64,000 nt of DNA from contig QJPP01003465.1 in assembly GCA_003996215.1 (NCBI GenBank), forward strand, positions 62,001 through 126,000, written 5' to 3'. This stretch comes from Jaltomata sinuosa (Eukaryota > Streptophyta > Magnoliopsida > Solanales > Solanaceae). Shown here in pieces: positions 22,188 through 32,929 of this stretch. Numbering within the stretch: the stretch's first letter is position 1; each line of letters starts with the position of its first letter. The position numbers and the translations under genes were made by a program. Below the pieces are notes generated by a model. It was not told the origin of the DNA, ran no database searches, and saw only the letters and a program-made list of their open reading frames with translations.

Positions 22188-23508
22188 AACATGATTTAGA
22201 TAGATGATTTTGACCTATGATCGATTTGGTGACATCATTCTTAAGGGCAAATTATCATCTTTTGAGATAATTTTTATACTGACTTATTTGGTACTAATAA
22301 AATTAGTCTTACATGTGAATTGAGCATACCCCTCCAAAAAATTTGTGAGTAGTTGAAAATCAAAGAATAATATTAGTGATAATGCCTTTAATCTTTTTGT
22401 GACTCTTGACCCATTAGTGATGATGTTGATACAAAACGTGGCTGTATTTGTCCTTGTTTAGGAAGTGAAAATTGACCCATCTTGAATAGTTCGCATGTAC
22501 TGTGTGGCAAGTTTTGTTGAATAATTCTTTTACTTGCTTGTGTCATCTAGAACTTGACCGTTTAGTCGTTCAAATGCTAGTATGAATTGTGTTGATTGGA
22601 GAAATGATCTTTGGCCTTCTTTGTGATTGTTGGACCCTACTTAGCCTTAAAAGCCTGCCATTGAACTAAATTGTATCACTAGTTACCCCTTTTGAGCCTA
22701 TTACCTCTACTTTGGCAACCTCATTACAAGTCTTGAACCATTTTGAAAATGAATGCCTCAGTTGAACAATCCCTCTTTGAACTCTACAAGTGTGAAATAA
22801 GGCTAAAGCCTAAGTTGGGGGTGATGAAAGAGCACCTTGGAGGAATCCTAAGTGAGTTTATAATGACTTATGGGTCAAATCCTGAAGGAATTATCAAAAG
22901 AATGAAAGAATTTGAAAAAGAAAGAAAAAATGAGAGAAAGAGGAAAGAGAGGAAAGGAGACGAAACCTCCAAGGTTAATAGAACGATAAAAATTGGGGCA
23001 TCAAATGAATAGTTAAATAGTGTTTTGTGTTATATGAAAATTGAAAATAAAATGGCTTTGGTTTCAAATTGAAAAAGTTGTGTAGTTTTCAAGGAGGATG
23101 TAGTCACTTTAATCAAAAATATTTATCCTACCCTTCCCCAAGCCTACATTACAAGCTTAGAAAAGTCCTTTGAGATCTCCAACCTATTGCCTTTATGTTA
23201 GTGACGAATGAAAATAAGGGCAAGCTTATGGTTTGATATTTATGGCTACTTGATGTCCTGTTTGAGTGTGAGTGTTTGTGCATTTGTCCCTTGATTCATC
23301 ATTGTGAATAGAGTGTTTCTGGGACTTTCGTTCTTGAGAGGGCATGTGAGCTAGGATAGTGGCAATTTTGATTAATTCTGAAAGTAAGTCAAATGAGCGT
23401 GTTTGGTAAACTAGTGATTTTGAGTCACTTCTTGAAGATTGGTTGTTTTCACCTGATCATCTTTTGAAAATCTATAACGATTCTTGGAAATGTGCATGAA
23501 ATTAAGGG

Positions 23509-24693
23509 ACAACAACAACAACAACAACATCATACCCAGTGTATTCCCACAGCGTGGGGTCTGGGGAGGGTAGAGTGTACGCAGTCCATACCACTACCTC
23601 AGAGGTGAGGTAGAGAGGCTGTTTCCGATAGACCCCCGGCTCAAGACAAAACAGTCTAAAAATAGGCTAAAAAGGACGTAACAATGATACAGGATAAAAA
23701 ACAAGATAAAACTACAAGAGACGATAGGAAGTAACATGTAGTAATAAACAACAGACAGAAACAGAGCACTGCCACAAAATACTACCACGAGGAATCCAAG
23801 AACAAGAAACTATAAGCGTAACACTACGATTACTAGTCGGGACAAATAAGGAAAAACACTCCTACCTACTAGCCTACACACACTTCTACCTACTACTCTT
23901 CTACCCTAATCCGCGTCCTCCACACCTTCCTATCTAGGGTCATGTCCTCGGTAAGCTGCAACTGCGCCATGTCCTGTCGAATCACCTCTCCCCAATACTT
24001 TTTTGGTCTACCTCGTCCTCTCCTGTAACCATCCATAGCCAACCTCTCACACCTCCGCACTGGAGCATCCGTGCCTCTCCTCCTCACATGTCCGAACCAT
24101 CTCAACCTCGCTTCCCACATCTTATCTTCCACCGACGCCACACCCACCTTATCTCGGATATCCTCATTCCTAATCCTATCTCTCCTAGTAAACCCACACA
24201 TCCATCGCAACATCCTCATCTCCGCTACCTTCAACTTTTGAATATGGGAGTTCTTTACTGGCCAACACTCAACTCCATACAACAAAACTGGTCAGACCAC
24301 CACTCTGTAGAATTTGCCTTTAAGTTTAGTAGGCACCTTCTTATCACACAAGACTCCAGATGCGAGCCTCCATTTCATCCACCCAACACCAATACGATGG
24401 GTGACATCCTCATCAATCTCTCCATTTCCTTGGATAATAGACCCAAGATACTTGAAACTCCCTTTCTTTTGGATGACCTGTGTATCCAGCTTCACTTCTA
24501 CGTCATCATCCTGAGTCGCCTCACTGAACTTGCACTCCATATATTCAGTCTTGGTCCTGCTCAACCTAAACCCCTTCGACTCGAGGGTCTGTCTCCAAAC
24601 CTCCAACTTAGCATTAACTCCTCCGCGAGTCTCGTCCACCAAAACTACATCATCCGCAAATAACATGCACCATGGCACCTCACTTGTGATCGA
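23509..24693 (-). mobile_element. 5'-truncated RTE-type LINE fragment
   Basis: 3' end of a non-LTR retrotransposon on the minus strand. The coding part begins inside reverse transcriptase (24678) with the catalytic segment LFADDVVLV near 24660. It runs to 24292, where a TGA replaces what is normally an Arg codon (CGA), then continues in the same frame to 23893. The C-terminal region has the RWFGHVRRR and GRGRPKKYW motifs typical of this plant LINE clade. A 3' UTR (23530-23890) and a (TTG)n tail (23509-23530) follow; short TTG-type tails fit the RTE clade. I could not find a clear target duplication. Lies inside the Athila C 3' UTR. Confidence 0.82.
23893..24678 (-). pseudogene. LINE reverse transcriptase C-terminal part
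   Basis: Two collinear open stretches in one frame (24678-24295 and 24285-23893) separated by a single TGA at 24292-24294. The product would be the end of an endonuclease/reverse transcriptase acting in target-primed reverse transcription. It starts near the FADD active-site motif, so the endonuclease and most of the RT fingers are missing. The single C to T nonsense change suggests modest age. Not functional. Confidence 0.8.
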
Positions 24694-24849
24694 CTAATAA
24701 TTAGTACCAACCAAAATCATATCCTTTGTGCTTAAAGTGATAAGTGTGTTGTGAAAATTATTGGATGGCCCTTGTGCTTGAATTAGTTAGAGTCTCTCTG
24801 AAGTTTGGTTGTAATTTGCTTTAGAACAAGCAAGAACTTAAGTTGGGGG

Positions 24850-26260
24850 TGTTTATAAGTGGTCAATTTACCACTTATTTAAATCTCTTTTCTTATTCTT
24901 TTGCGTCTTCTAATGATGATATGAGACCACTTATGGCATATTTTTGGTTATATTTCAGGGGATTCTTATTCATGCAGATGTTATGGAACCACTGGGACAA
25001 AAATAAACAAAATTAAGGTAAAAAGGAGAAGTGCAGCACTGAAGCTGCCAGGTCTACCGCTCTTGCGCCCTTAAGGAATGCATCAGCGGCCCCGTAGCTA
25101 TGAATGAACACGCCGCACCTGTGGCTTATGTCCTAATTGGCTGAGATCGCCCCTGCGCTTGGAATTTTGCCATAGTGGTACCACACTCGCGCCAAATTTT
25201 CTGCAACAACAGCCATGCCCCTGCAGTGAAAGTTCTGCAGGTGCATTTGATGGGTTCTAGTCAAGCCCTAGTTGGTCATTTCACACTTTTTGGAAACCCC
25301 AATCCATAAAAAGCATATCCCAGCCATTTTGGAAATATATTATAGATTATTCACCATTGTTTATCAAACCAAGTAATCCTTAGCCTTAGAGTGAAAAACT
25401 TTTGGCTAACTTGGAGAGAAAGTTCATCATCCAACACCATCGGAGTGAAGATTGGAAGCTCTTATTGTGAAATCTTTAGTTCTGCTCTTAAACTCTTGCT
25501 TTGTATTGCTAAATTCATAGGTGTATTGGTTGATTTGAGATTTGGAGATTATGTTAGAGATAAAAAAATATTTTGGGTTTGATTTTTTATCCTGTGCTTT
25601 TATAATTTATTAAATACTTTCTAGTTTATGAATTGGGTCTTTGATTTTCTAATTAATCTTGTACTTAAATTGATTGTAAATGTAGTGATCAAAACTTGGA
25701 CTTGCCCCTTTTACCTTGATTTGGCTTGAAGAGTGAATTGAGGTGGGGAAAGGTTAATTGGCATTAACTTTAGGCTTTAACCCTCATTTAAGGAATTGGC
25801 TAGAAATAGTTATTTTAGTGATGCCATAATTAGAATACCTTTGTTAACACTTGGCTAGGTTCGAGCTTTCCAATGGTCGAGAGAATTTGATAGGTAATTG
25901 AGATTCCAAGGTTTGTTTAATCTGACCCATAATTAATCTAGTAAGTAGTTGATAAATTTGTAATGGATCGTATAGATTTGAAGTAATTCTCATCCCCAAA
26001 TATCCTTTGCGATCCTTGAATTGGGAAGATTGGTTAACATCGCACTTAAAATATCATTCGTGTTTTTAAACATCAAAACCCCCAATCTTTTTTATTTCTT
26101 TTTGCTCCTTGAACTTCAATAAGTTGTTTTAATTCTTTATTATCTCAATAGCCTTTACATTGTTATTTATGGGATCGACCCCGACACACATTGGGTTACT
26201 TATTTGTTTTGTACGATGATCATAATACCTCCTTTGGGAGAGTGCTTTTGAATGTCATCA
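24850..26260 (+). repeat. Athila C 3' LTR
   Basis: About 1.4 kb starting near TGTTTATAAGTGGTCAATTTACC after the PPT and ending near GAATGTCATCA; the start resembles TGATAAGTCGGTAATCTACC of A/B. It ends with the GGGATCGACCCCGACA and ACCTCCTTTGGGAGAG segments that close Athila LTRs here. A GC-richer block with several GCGCC/GCGCCC runs (25060-25210) sits where A/B have their GTGCG dyads. Exact ends are uncertain by several bases. Confidence 0.65.
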
Positions 26261-26362
26261 CATGTGCCAACTTGTGATATGCAGGTAGAATTGCCCTTCG
26301 GAGGCAGTGTACTTGAAATAATCTACTAGACACGGCTTGCATACTCCCTAGAATATGACGTT
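26261..26362 (-). mobile_element. Leader remnant of chromovirus T4
   Basis: About 100 bp of the internal leader beside the T4 primer site; shares tactagacac and gctt with the T0 leader at 11-25. Directly abuts the Athila C LTR end, so the rest of T4 (gag, pol, other LTR) was deleted. Confidence 0.5.
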
Positions 26363-26374
26363 GCTCTGATACCA
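26363..26374 (-). other. tRNA-iMet primer binding site of T4
   Basis: Minus strand TGGTATCAGAGC, a perfect 12-base match to the initiator tRNA-Met complement, four bases from the LTR end. Confidence 0.8.
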
Positions 26375-26378
26375 AGGT

Positions 26379-29233
26379 TATCATGCCCCAAATTTGGGAG
26401 GTGCAACTTTCACCTAATGCCAAAACATAGGCCAAAGCTGACCCTGCTATACTATTTGCCAATGGCGCATAGCAGCCACACACAATCAAGAAATCAACCA
26501 AGTATATCTCGACTTAAAAATCATCCCTCGACTGGCAAGGCACCTGTCAACAACTCTAGAAAGAAGACACCTACTCCCAACATATCACATAAAGCAGTAA
26601 GAAGGTAGCACATAAGTCTTGTTTGGGCTGTCGAGGCCGTCATGATATCTGGGAAAGCATAAATGCTATGTGGGCCATCAAGGCTACCATCATCTCTATA
26701 CTGAAACTAGAAACATGTATAAAGAATGTAAACTAGGACAATGAGCTGCTAAGCTACCAACAACACAACAACAAGATCTAATTGGCTAACAAGCTACAAC
26801 TAATAAATATACAAACCTAAAATGGCCACTATCATAGCTATGTAATCCAACTTAATAGTCATAAAGCCTCTATGAATATAATACTTGGTGCGACAGGTCC
26901 CCAACCTACCCAAACACTATAAATAGCAAAAAGGAAAACCTCTAAGACTCTGGCGACCCCTCAAAAGGAATAGAGTCAACCAACCCAGTGAAAGCTCGGC
27001 TATGCTACTCAACATGTCTGTCTAGTCATTGATTAGGACCTATAGGCATGAATCCCATGCCCTCAAGCAATGGGGCATCAGTACAAACTAATGTACCAAA
27101 TATGTAAGGCAAACTGAAAATTGAGACTGAAGTGTGTGGACAAAACAAAAGGTTTGGAGTAAAATAGAAGAACAATAACTTACCTTCCCTGAATAAGATA
27201 ACATCTAAAGCACATTGCAGATCATAACCTTACCTAGCCCCCATAAGCCCGATAGGTACAAACATCATTCAATCGCCATAAATCCTAAAGGAGTAAAAAG
27301 TCGCTAAATACCCATACTAGCCCTCTTACCTGGACCCTAGTGATAATATAAGTTGAACTATCTAACTGTATATATGTCATGAATCATGGCAACTCTGAGG
27401 CTATGTGGTACCATATAAGTGATGCCCCATAGGTACAACTTACTCGTCATATAAGTACAGTCTACCCAGCCTGTAGGCACGGTCTTCCCAACTCGAAGGC
27501 ACGGTAATATAATGTAACTGCTGCCCCGAAGGTACAACCTTCCCATCCCATAGGTATGGTATGCCCGTCCCAAAGGCATGGTAATATAATGTAACTATTG
27601 CCCCATAGTTAATAGGTACGCTCTGCTCGGCCCGAAGGCATGATAATAGTAACAAAATATAGGCTCCAAAACCCTGCAGTGTAAGTGTTTGCTAAGGCCA
27701 AAACAAGCTCACAAGCAGTAGCAAGATGATAAAAATAACATAATAATCATGTAATCACATGTGACCTCAATTCAATCATGACATGCTCTTTTAGGCCACT
27801 AAGTAAGTAATAGAGAGCTTCTTGATAGTAGCTATATCATGTTGTGGGAAAAAACTCAATACTATAAGGACACAAGATAAATAATGATGTTGCATAGGCT
27901 ATAGAAGCTTTGGCCTTAAAGGTCATGCAAGAAAGTGAAAAGTAATCCTTAACATACCTTTCAATTGAAGCCCCAAAGGTGTTGCTATGAATCTTGACCA
28001 ACCAAATGTAATGCAACAAATGTGAGAATCAACAAGGCTGCAAGAATGAGCCATAACCAATCAATAAGGCATCATGTCACACTCATGACCAGCCTAGTTA
28101 AAATCATAAAATGAGGCTACTAACAATAATAAACAGTAGCTAAATCCAACAACAATATGCTAACCACATCTTGAAAAGCGACGAGCTCTTGAGGCACTAT
28201 TACAAGACGTACTTCACATCGTTCTATCCGATAACCATCGTATGTTACTCGAATAAGAATCACACCACTACCCCAATCCCTCAAAAATCTCAAAACCATT
28301 AATATACAACAATAATAACCTAACTCAATACGACAAAGGGGCTGCCCGGAGCCACGAAATCCAAAATACCACTTTGCGGCTCTGAAATCTATAAAATGAT
28401 ACTAGAACATGAAATTGTGAAGGAGGGTCATAGGAGGAATTTTACCTCAAAAAAAGCTTTGAATACCAAGTTAAACATTCTTTTAGAAGAACTCACCACG
28501 AGTGTAACAATATACGGCAAGAAAATACGACAAACATGCCGATAAAATTAAGTCCTCTTTGGTATTTATTCTAAAGCTCAAAGTAAGAATGAGTCAAGGA
28601 TTTAGAACTCTTACCTTCCAACAATCAGATGATAACACTAGATAAACATCAACTCCATGAACTTTCTCTTTGAAGTAGCAATAAATGGAAACAAAATCGA
28701 TGAGAAAACTATACCACGACGATGAGCTCGTGATGTAGAGCAACTTCCGTTAAACATCCAAATTGAAAGCATCAAAGTCCATGAAGGATAATCTGAATTA
28801 AAATGAGGGAGGATCATCTATTACAGAGCTAAACCGACTTGGGTCTAGGGGGGCCATCTTGATGTGCCTGCTTGCACAGTCTTAACAAAATATGAATATC
28901 TTTGTATTTTGAAGTCGTATGGATGAACGGTTTAGTGAGTTGGAAACTAGAATTGTAAAACTTTGATTCGGTATTTTGGGGGACCACTAATTCTTTATAG
29001 ATTAGGAGAAAATCCCCAACACATTTAACTTAAATTCTAAGAGAATTCTTTAAAGGAAAGTTACAATAACTTTTTTTGACTTCTATTTTACAACTTACTT
29101 GACTTCAAAACTTAACATAAAACCATTGTTCAATTAAAATACCTATAAAACATCCTCCCTAAAATGCTAAGAACTCTTAGTATTACCCCAAAAGTACAAG
29201 TTAATCCAATGTTTGAACGGGTGATGTGTTACA
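26379..29233 (-). mobile_element. Chromovirus T4 LTR (about 2.86 kb)
   Basis: Minus-strand LTR from TGTAACAC (plus strand GTGTTACA, 29226-29233) to the GGGGCATGATA end beside the primer site. Contains degenerate repeats of ccgaaggcacggtaatataatgtaac-like units (27390-27655). The only other T4 sequence is the short leader. ORFs in it are short and unsupported. Inserted into or joined with Athila sequence on the right (gag resumes at 29234). Confidence 0.72.
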
Positions 29234-30195
29234 CTTTTTCCCTTAGGGGGAAGAGACAGCGTGGCTTGAGGAGCTCACAAAGGGCTCTATAACAACATTG
29301 AACAGACTTGTGTGGTGAGATTATTCCCGTCTTCTCGGATTATGCAGCTATGCAATGATATAACCAACTTCCAACAACTACCGGATGAGCCATTGCATAA
29401 AGCATGGCTAAGATTCAAGAAAAAGCTTCTATTATATCTAAGCCATGAGTTGCCGGACATTGTTCTCCTTCAAAGATTCTATAGATCTCTAGACTCTAGA
29501 AACAAATCAGTGGTGAATAACATCATAGGTAGGACACTTATGGACCAAAACTATGGTCTCGCCACAACCCTCTTAGATCAAATGACAAAAATTAATAAAG
29601 CGTGACATACTAGAGAAGCTGATGTCTCATCGAGTGTTACTTCATCTATTACGACGAGTGAGATAATGAAAATGTAGAAGGAAAGAGATGATAACATGGA
29701 CAAAATTATGACACAAATAGATTTATTGGCCAAATATATAATGGGAGCCGGGACCAAGAGTGTCAACACCGTGGTTACTTATGGTTTGAATGATCATGAT
29801 GGAGTTGGTACTCATGCATTAGGAGATGAGGAGATTTGTTTTCTAGCAGTGAGTTCTCCACCCAGTTATCAAGGTACCAACCAAGGTCCTTGGCATCCGA
29901 GAGATGAGAATCAAGGTTAGAACCGAGACAAGGGCCCTCAATGGAGGGATAGAGAGTAAGGCCAATGGTGAGAATTGGAGAGAGATGGTGATCGTTACAA
30001 TCACCATAGTGCTAATCCTTAAGTGCCTCTACCAAAAGTCGATGTGTGTCCTTACCAACTAAGTGTGAGTAGCCTCGGGCATTCTATGATTGAAGACATG
30101 TTGTCTAAAGTATTAAAAAGAGTTGAATCAACATAAAGCAGGGTGAAAGATTTAAAAAGTGTGGTATCCACTATTCATCAATTGGTGTAGCAAGT
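29234..30195 (+). pseudogene. Athila gag remnant (C type)
   Basis: Begins inside gag at a segment matching the A/B region near 2070 and 5960 (CCCTTAGGGGGAAG). Open stretches 29312-29605 and 29696-29920 lie in the same frame with a TGA at 29603-29605 and a further stop between; the motif DEPLHKAWLRFKK lies near 29385. The C-terminal segment (29930-30190) is frame-shifted. The N-terminal third is missing: the T4 LTR occupies that side. Whether it belongs to the same element as the LTR at 24850 is unproven. Confidence 0.72.
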
Positions 30196-30235
30196 GCAAT
30201 GTAAGGGCAAATATGAATTGTGCAAACCTTATTTT

Positions 30236-30960
30236 AATATTTCACATTGAGAGAGGTGATGATCCAATATAATATGTTGTGTCCCAATGAAGAAAGTGAC
30301 GATCCAAAATAATATATCACATTGAAGGAAGTGACACTCCAATATAATGTATCACATTGAAGAAAGTGATGATCCAAAATAATATGTCACGTTGAAGGAA
30401 GTGACACTCCAATATAATATGTCACGTTGAAGGAAGTGACACTCCAATATAATGTGTCACATTGAAGGAAGTGACGATCCAAGATAATATGTCACATTCA
30501 AGGAAGTGACACTCCAATATAATATGTCACGTTGAAGGAAGTGACACTCCAATACAATATATCACATTGAAGGAAGTGACACTCCAATATAATGTGTCAC
30601 ATTGAAGGAAGTGACAATCCAAAATAATATGTCACGTTGAAGGAAGTGACACTCCAATATAATGTGTTACATTGAAGGAAGTGACGATCCAAAATAATAT
30701 GTCATATTGAAAGAAGTGACACTCTAATACAATGTGTCATATTGAAGGAAGTGACGATCCAAAATAATATGTCGCGTTGAATAAAGTGACACTCCAATAT
30801 AATGTATCACTTTGAAGGAAGTGACGATCCAAAATAATATGTCACGTTGAAAGGAGTGACAATCCAATATAATATAGTATGTCACGTTGAAGGAGGTGAC
30901 GGTCCAACGTAATATGATATGTCACGTTGAAGGAGGTGATGATCCAACATAATATAATGT
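30236..30960. repeat. 35-bp minisatellite array with 70-bp higher-order period
   Basis: About 20 head-to-tail units of 35 bp. Successive starts of GTCACGTTGAAGG/GTCACATTGAAGG at 30386, 30421 and 30456 fix the period. Two unit types alternate over much of the array, one with GTGACACTCCAATATAAT and one with GTGACGATCCAAAATAAT, giving a 70-bp repeat. Each unit contains a small inverted repeat GTCAC-(10)-GTGAC. It lies at the 3' side of the minus-strand Tat/Ogre element, a place where this lineage is known to carry tandem repeats. The last copies (30860-30960) become longer and irregular. Confidence 0.85.
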
Positions 30961-32929
30961 CCCTGCCAAAATAAGAATGTAGAGAAAAACAATTTTTAAT
31001 GAGGTAAACACCAAAAACAAGGAGTAAGGATATAGCCATTCAACTTGCGCCAACGAATAGGCTTGTTGTTTAAAATCTACATTTGTTCTTGAAGACTTTA
31101 TTGTTACTGCACTCATAGGAAACTCCTTAGTTTAAAATAAAGATATTAACATATTCCAAACTATCTAATCGTGCCATAACAGTCTGGTAACTATGAAAAA
31201 TGTACGATCCCAGATAAATATATTGAGAGAGATTCTGATGTTGATTGAAGGCTCTAATGACCGATTAGGGATATAACGTAAGGTACATCCCTAGTTAAAA
31301 TAAAATCTCTTATGAAGGGAGAATTTGTTGATAAAGAAAGTATATGACGCTTGAAGTTGCATGAAGATTTTTGAAATTATTTAACAATTTCAAAAAGCTA
31401 CCCTTGTTTCCAATCGAAAGGTACTTAATTGAAATAGTTTGAAAGAAATAAAGAATTAACTGATTCAAAACATGCCTGTAGTTTGAAACAGTAGGAAGAC
31501 CAAATCCTTATGTAGGATTGCCTACGTATCTTACTGGAATAAGAATCAGGTTAGACGTAGTTCGGACCTGAAACTGATAGAATTTGCAAAGAGCATAGAT
31601 TTGATTATGAGAGACAAAGATTTGAATTTGTCAAGATATAAATCGATATGTTGAACTAGATCCTTTGCATCAGGAATCCTTGAAAAGACTTGTGTATGTC
31701 TTGTGTTCGACGATCTTCTGGCTTGATTCTTCAAATTTAGAGAGAATTTATTATCACTTGCCCCAGATCTTGTCAAGGGAAGCAATATTTAAAGAACATT
31801 ACCTGCATAACTCAAAAAATACAATCATTAATAATGTAATAAAATAATTGTAATGAATCAAAGGGTATAACAGAGGATAAATTTGGAGATAAAGTCATTT
31901 GACTTATGATATAGTGATTCAAATGATATCTCCAAGTCCTAGTCGTTGTGCCTGACCATTTTCCCTATAGAAATTTAGAGAAAGTGTTAAAATTATAATA
32001 AAGCGACATGAACAAATTTTGAAGATAAGGTGAGAAAAGATGTTATGTGGATATTTATTCCAAAGTCGCAATGAGTCCATCACTATTTTATATCACGCTT
32101 GGTGATCTTGGTATTGTCAATTTTGTGACTTCTTTTTTCTCGCAACCAAAGAAAAAATCTTAGTTTTGAGAGACATATTCATGTTGGTTTTGCCTTGATC
32201 TCCTGGTGCTCCTTCTTGTACTTGATTTGCACACTTGTTTGGTCTTGCAATGCAGTCCTGATGGAATTTTTAAGGATCTTCCTCAAAAATTCTGCCCCAG
32301 TCTAACACACAGAAAACTCTTGAACTTCTTTGTAGATTTTATTGTCGCTTAATATGGAATTTTTGAGATCCATCTCAAAAAAAAATCCCTAATTACAGCT
32401 TAAACAAACTTCAGTGTTCAAACTTGGTTTAAATCTCGTGGAATTTTTGAGACCTTCTCAAAAATTCTGCCCCAGTTGGGTACTTCAATTCTAACTTATT
32501 GGAGAAGATCTTCTTCTAGCGAATTTTTGAGATCCTCTCAAAAATTCTTCCCTAGTTTCCACTATAGGAGGAAATGGAAATCTTATGGGGGTATGACCGA
32601 GCCGATATGGCGCCTACGTATTCCACTAGGGAAATCAGGTCAAACATAGTTCCAACATAAAACAAAGGGAAATTAAAATATTTCTGATAATATGATCGAA
32701 GCAAAGATAGGTCGCCTATGTATTCCACTAAGGAAATCAGGTCAAACGTAGTTCACATTAGAAGTAGAAGTACGATTACTAGTAAATCAAAAGATAAGAT
32801 ACGATTACAAGGAAATAACACGACAAAGTGCGAATACAAGGAAAGAAAACGATAACATAAATTCGAAGAACGCCAAAAGTGCGATCTCGAGAAAACTTCA
32901 TTCTTCTTCGCAACTGATCATGCAATGAG
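30961..32929 (-). other. Non-coding 3' region of the Tat/Ogre element
   Basis: 2 kb without supported coding. It contains four iterated hairpins of the form GAATTTTTGAGA-x-TCTCAAAAATTC (32264-32292, 32357-32388, 32441-32467, 32521-32547), most followed by CTGCCCCAGT or a variant. Three diverged copies of a segment with GCCTACGTAT and GGTCAAACGTAGTTC-like ends lie near 31495-31565, 32580-32655 and 32690-32760. I recall such segments from 3' regions of Solanaceae Tat elements. Confidence 0.5.

Larger units (their letters stand above)
22188..24849 (+). other. Athila C 3' UTR (interrupted by a LINE)
   Basis: Collinear with the Athila A/B 3' UTR: 22195-22300 matches 10795-10900, and GCCTAAGTTGGGGG at 22808-22821 corresponds to the first internal PPT-like tract. 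A LINE fragment occupies 23509-24693. The 3' end keeps the hairpin TTGCTTTAGAACAAGCAA (24816-24833) and the PPT AAGTTGGGGG (24840-24849). An 89-codon frame at 22743-23012 has no counterpart in A or B and is not called a gene. Confidence 0.6.

Noticed and set aside
22743..23012. Lys/Glu-rich 89-codon ORF as a gene
   Set aside because: Falls in the Athila C 3' UTR around an internal PPT-like tract; no matching frame in A or B.
24088..24663. 191-codon plus-strand ORF
   Set aside because: Antisense shadow of the LINE reverse transcriptase.
30236..30960. CRISPR-like array
   Set aside because: No unique spacers: the 35-bp units are contiguous and similar throughout, in plant retroelement DNA.
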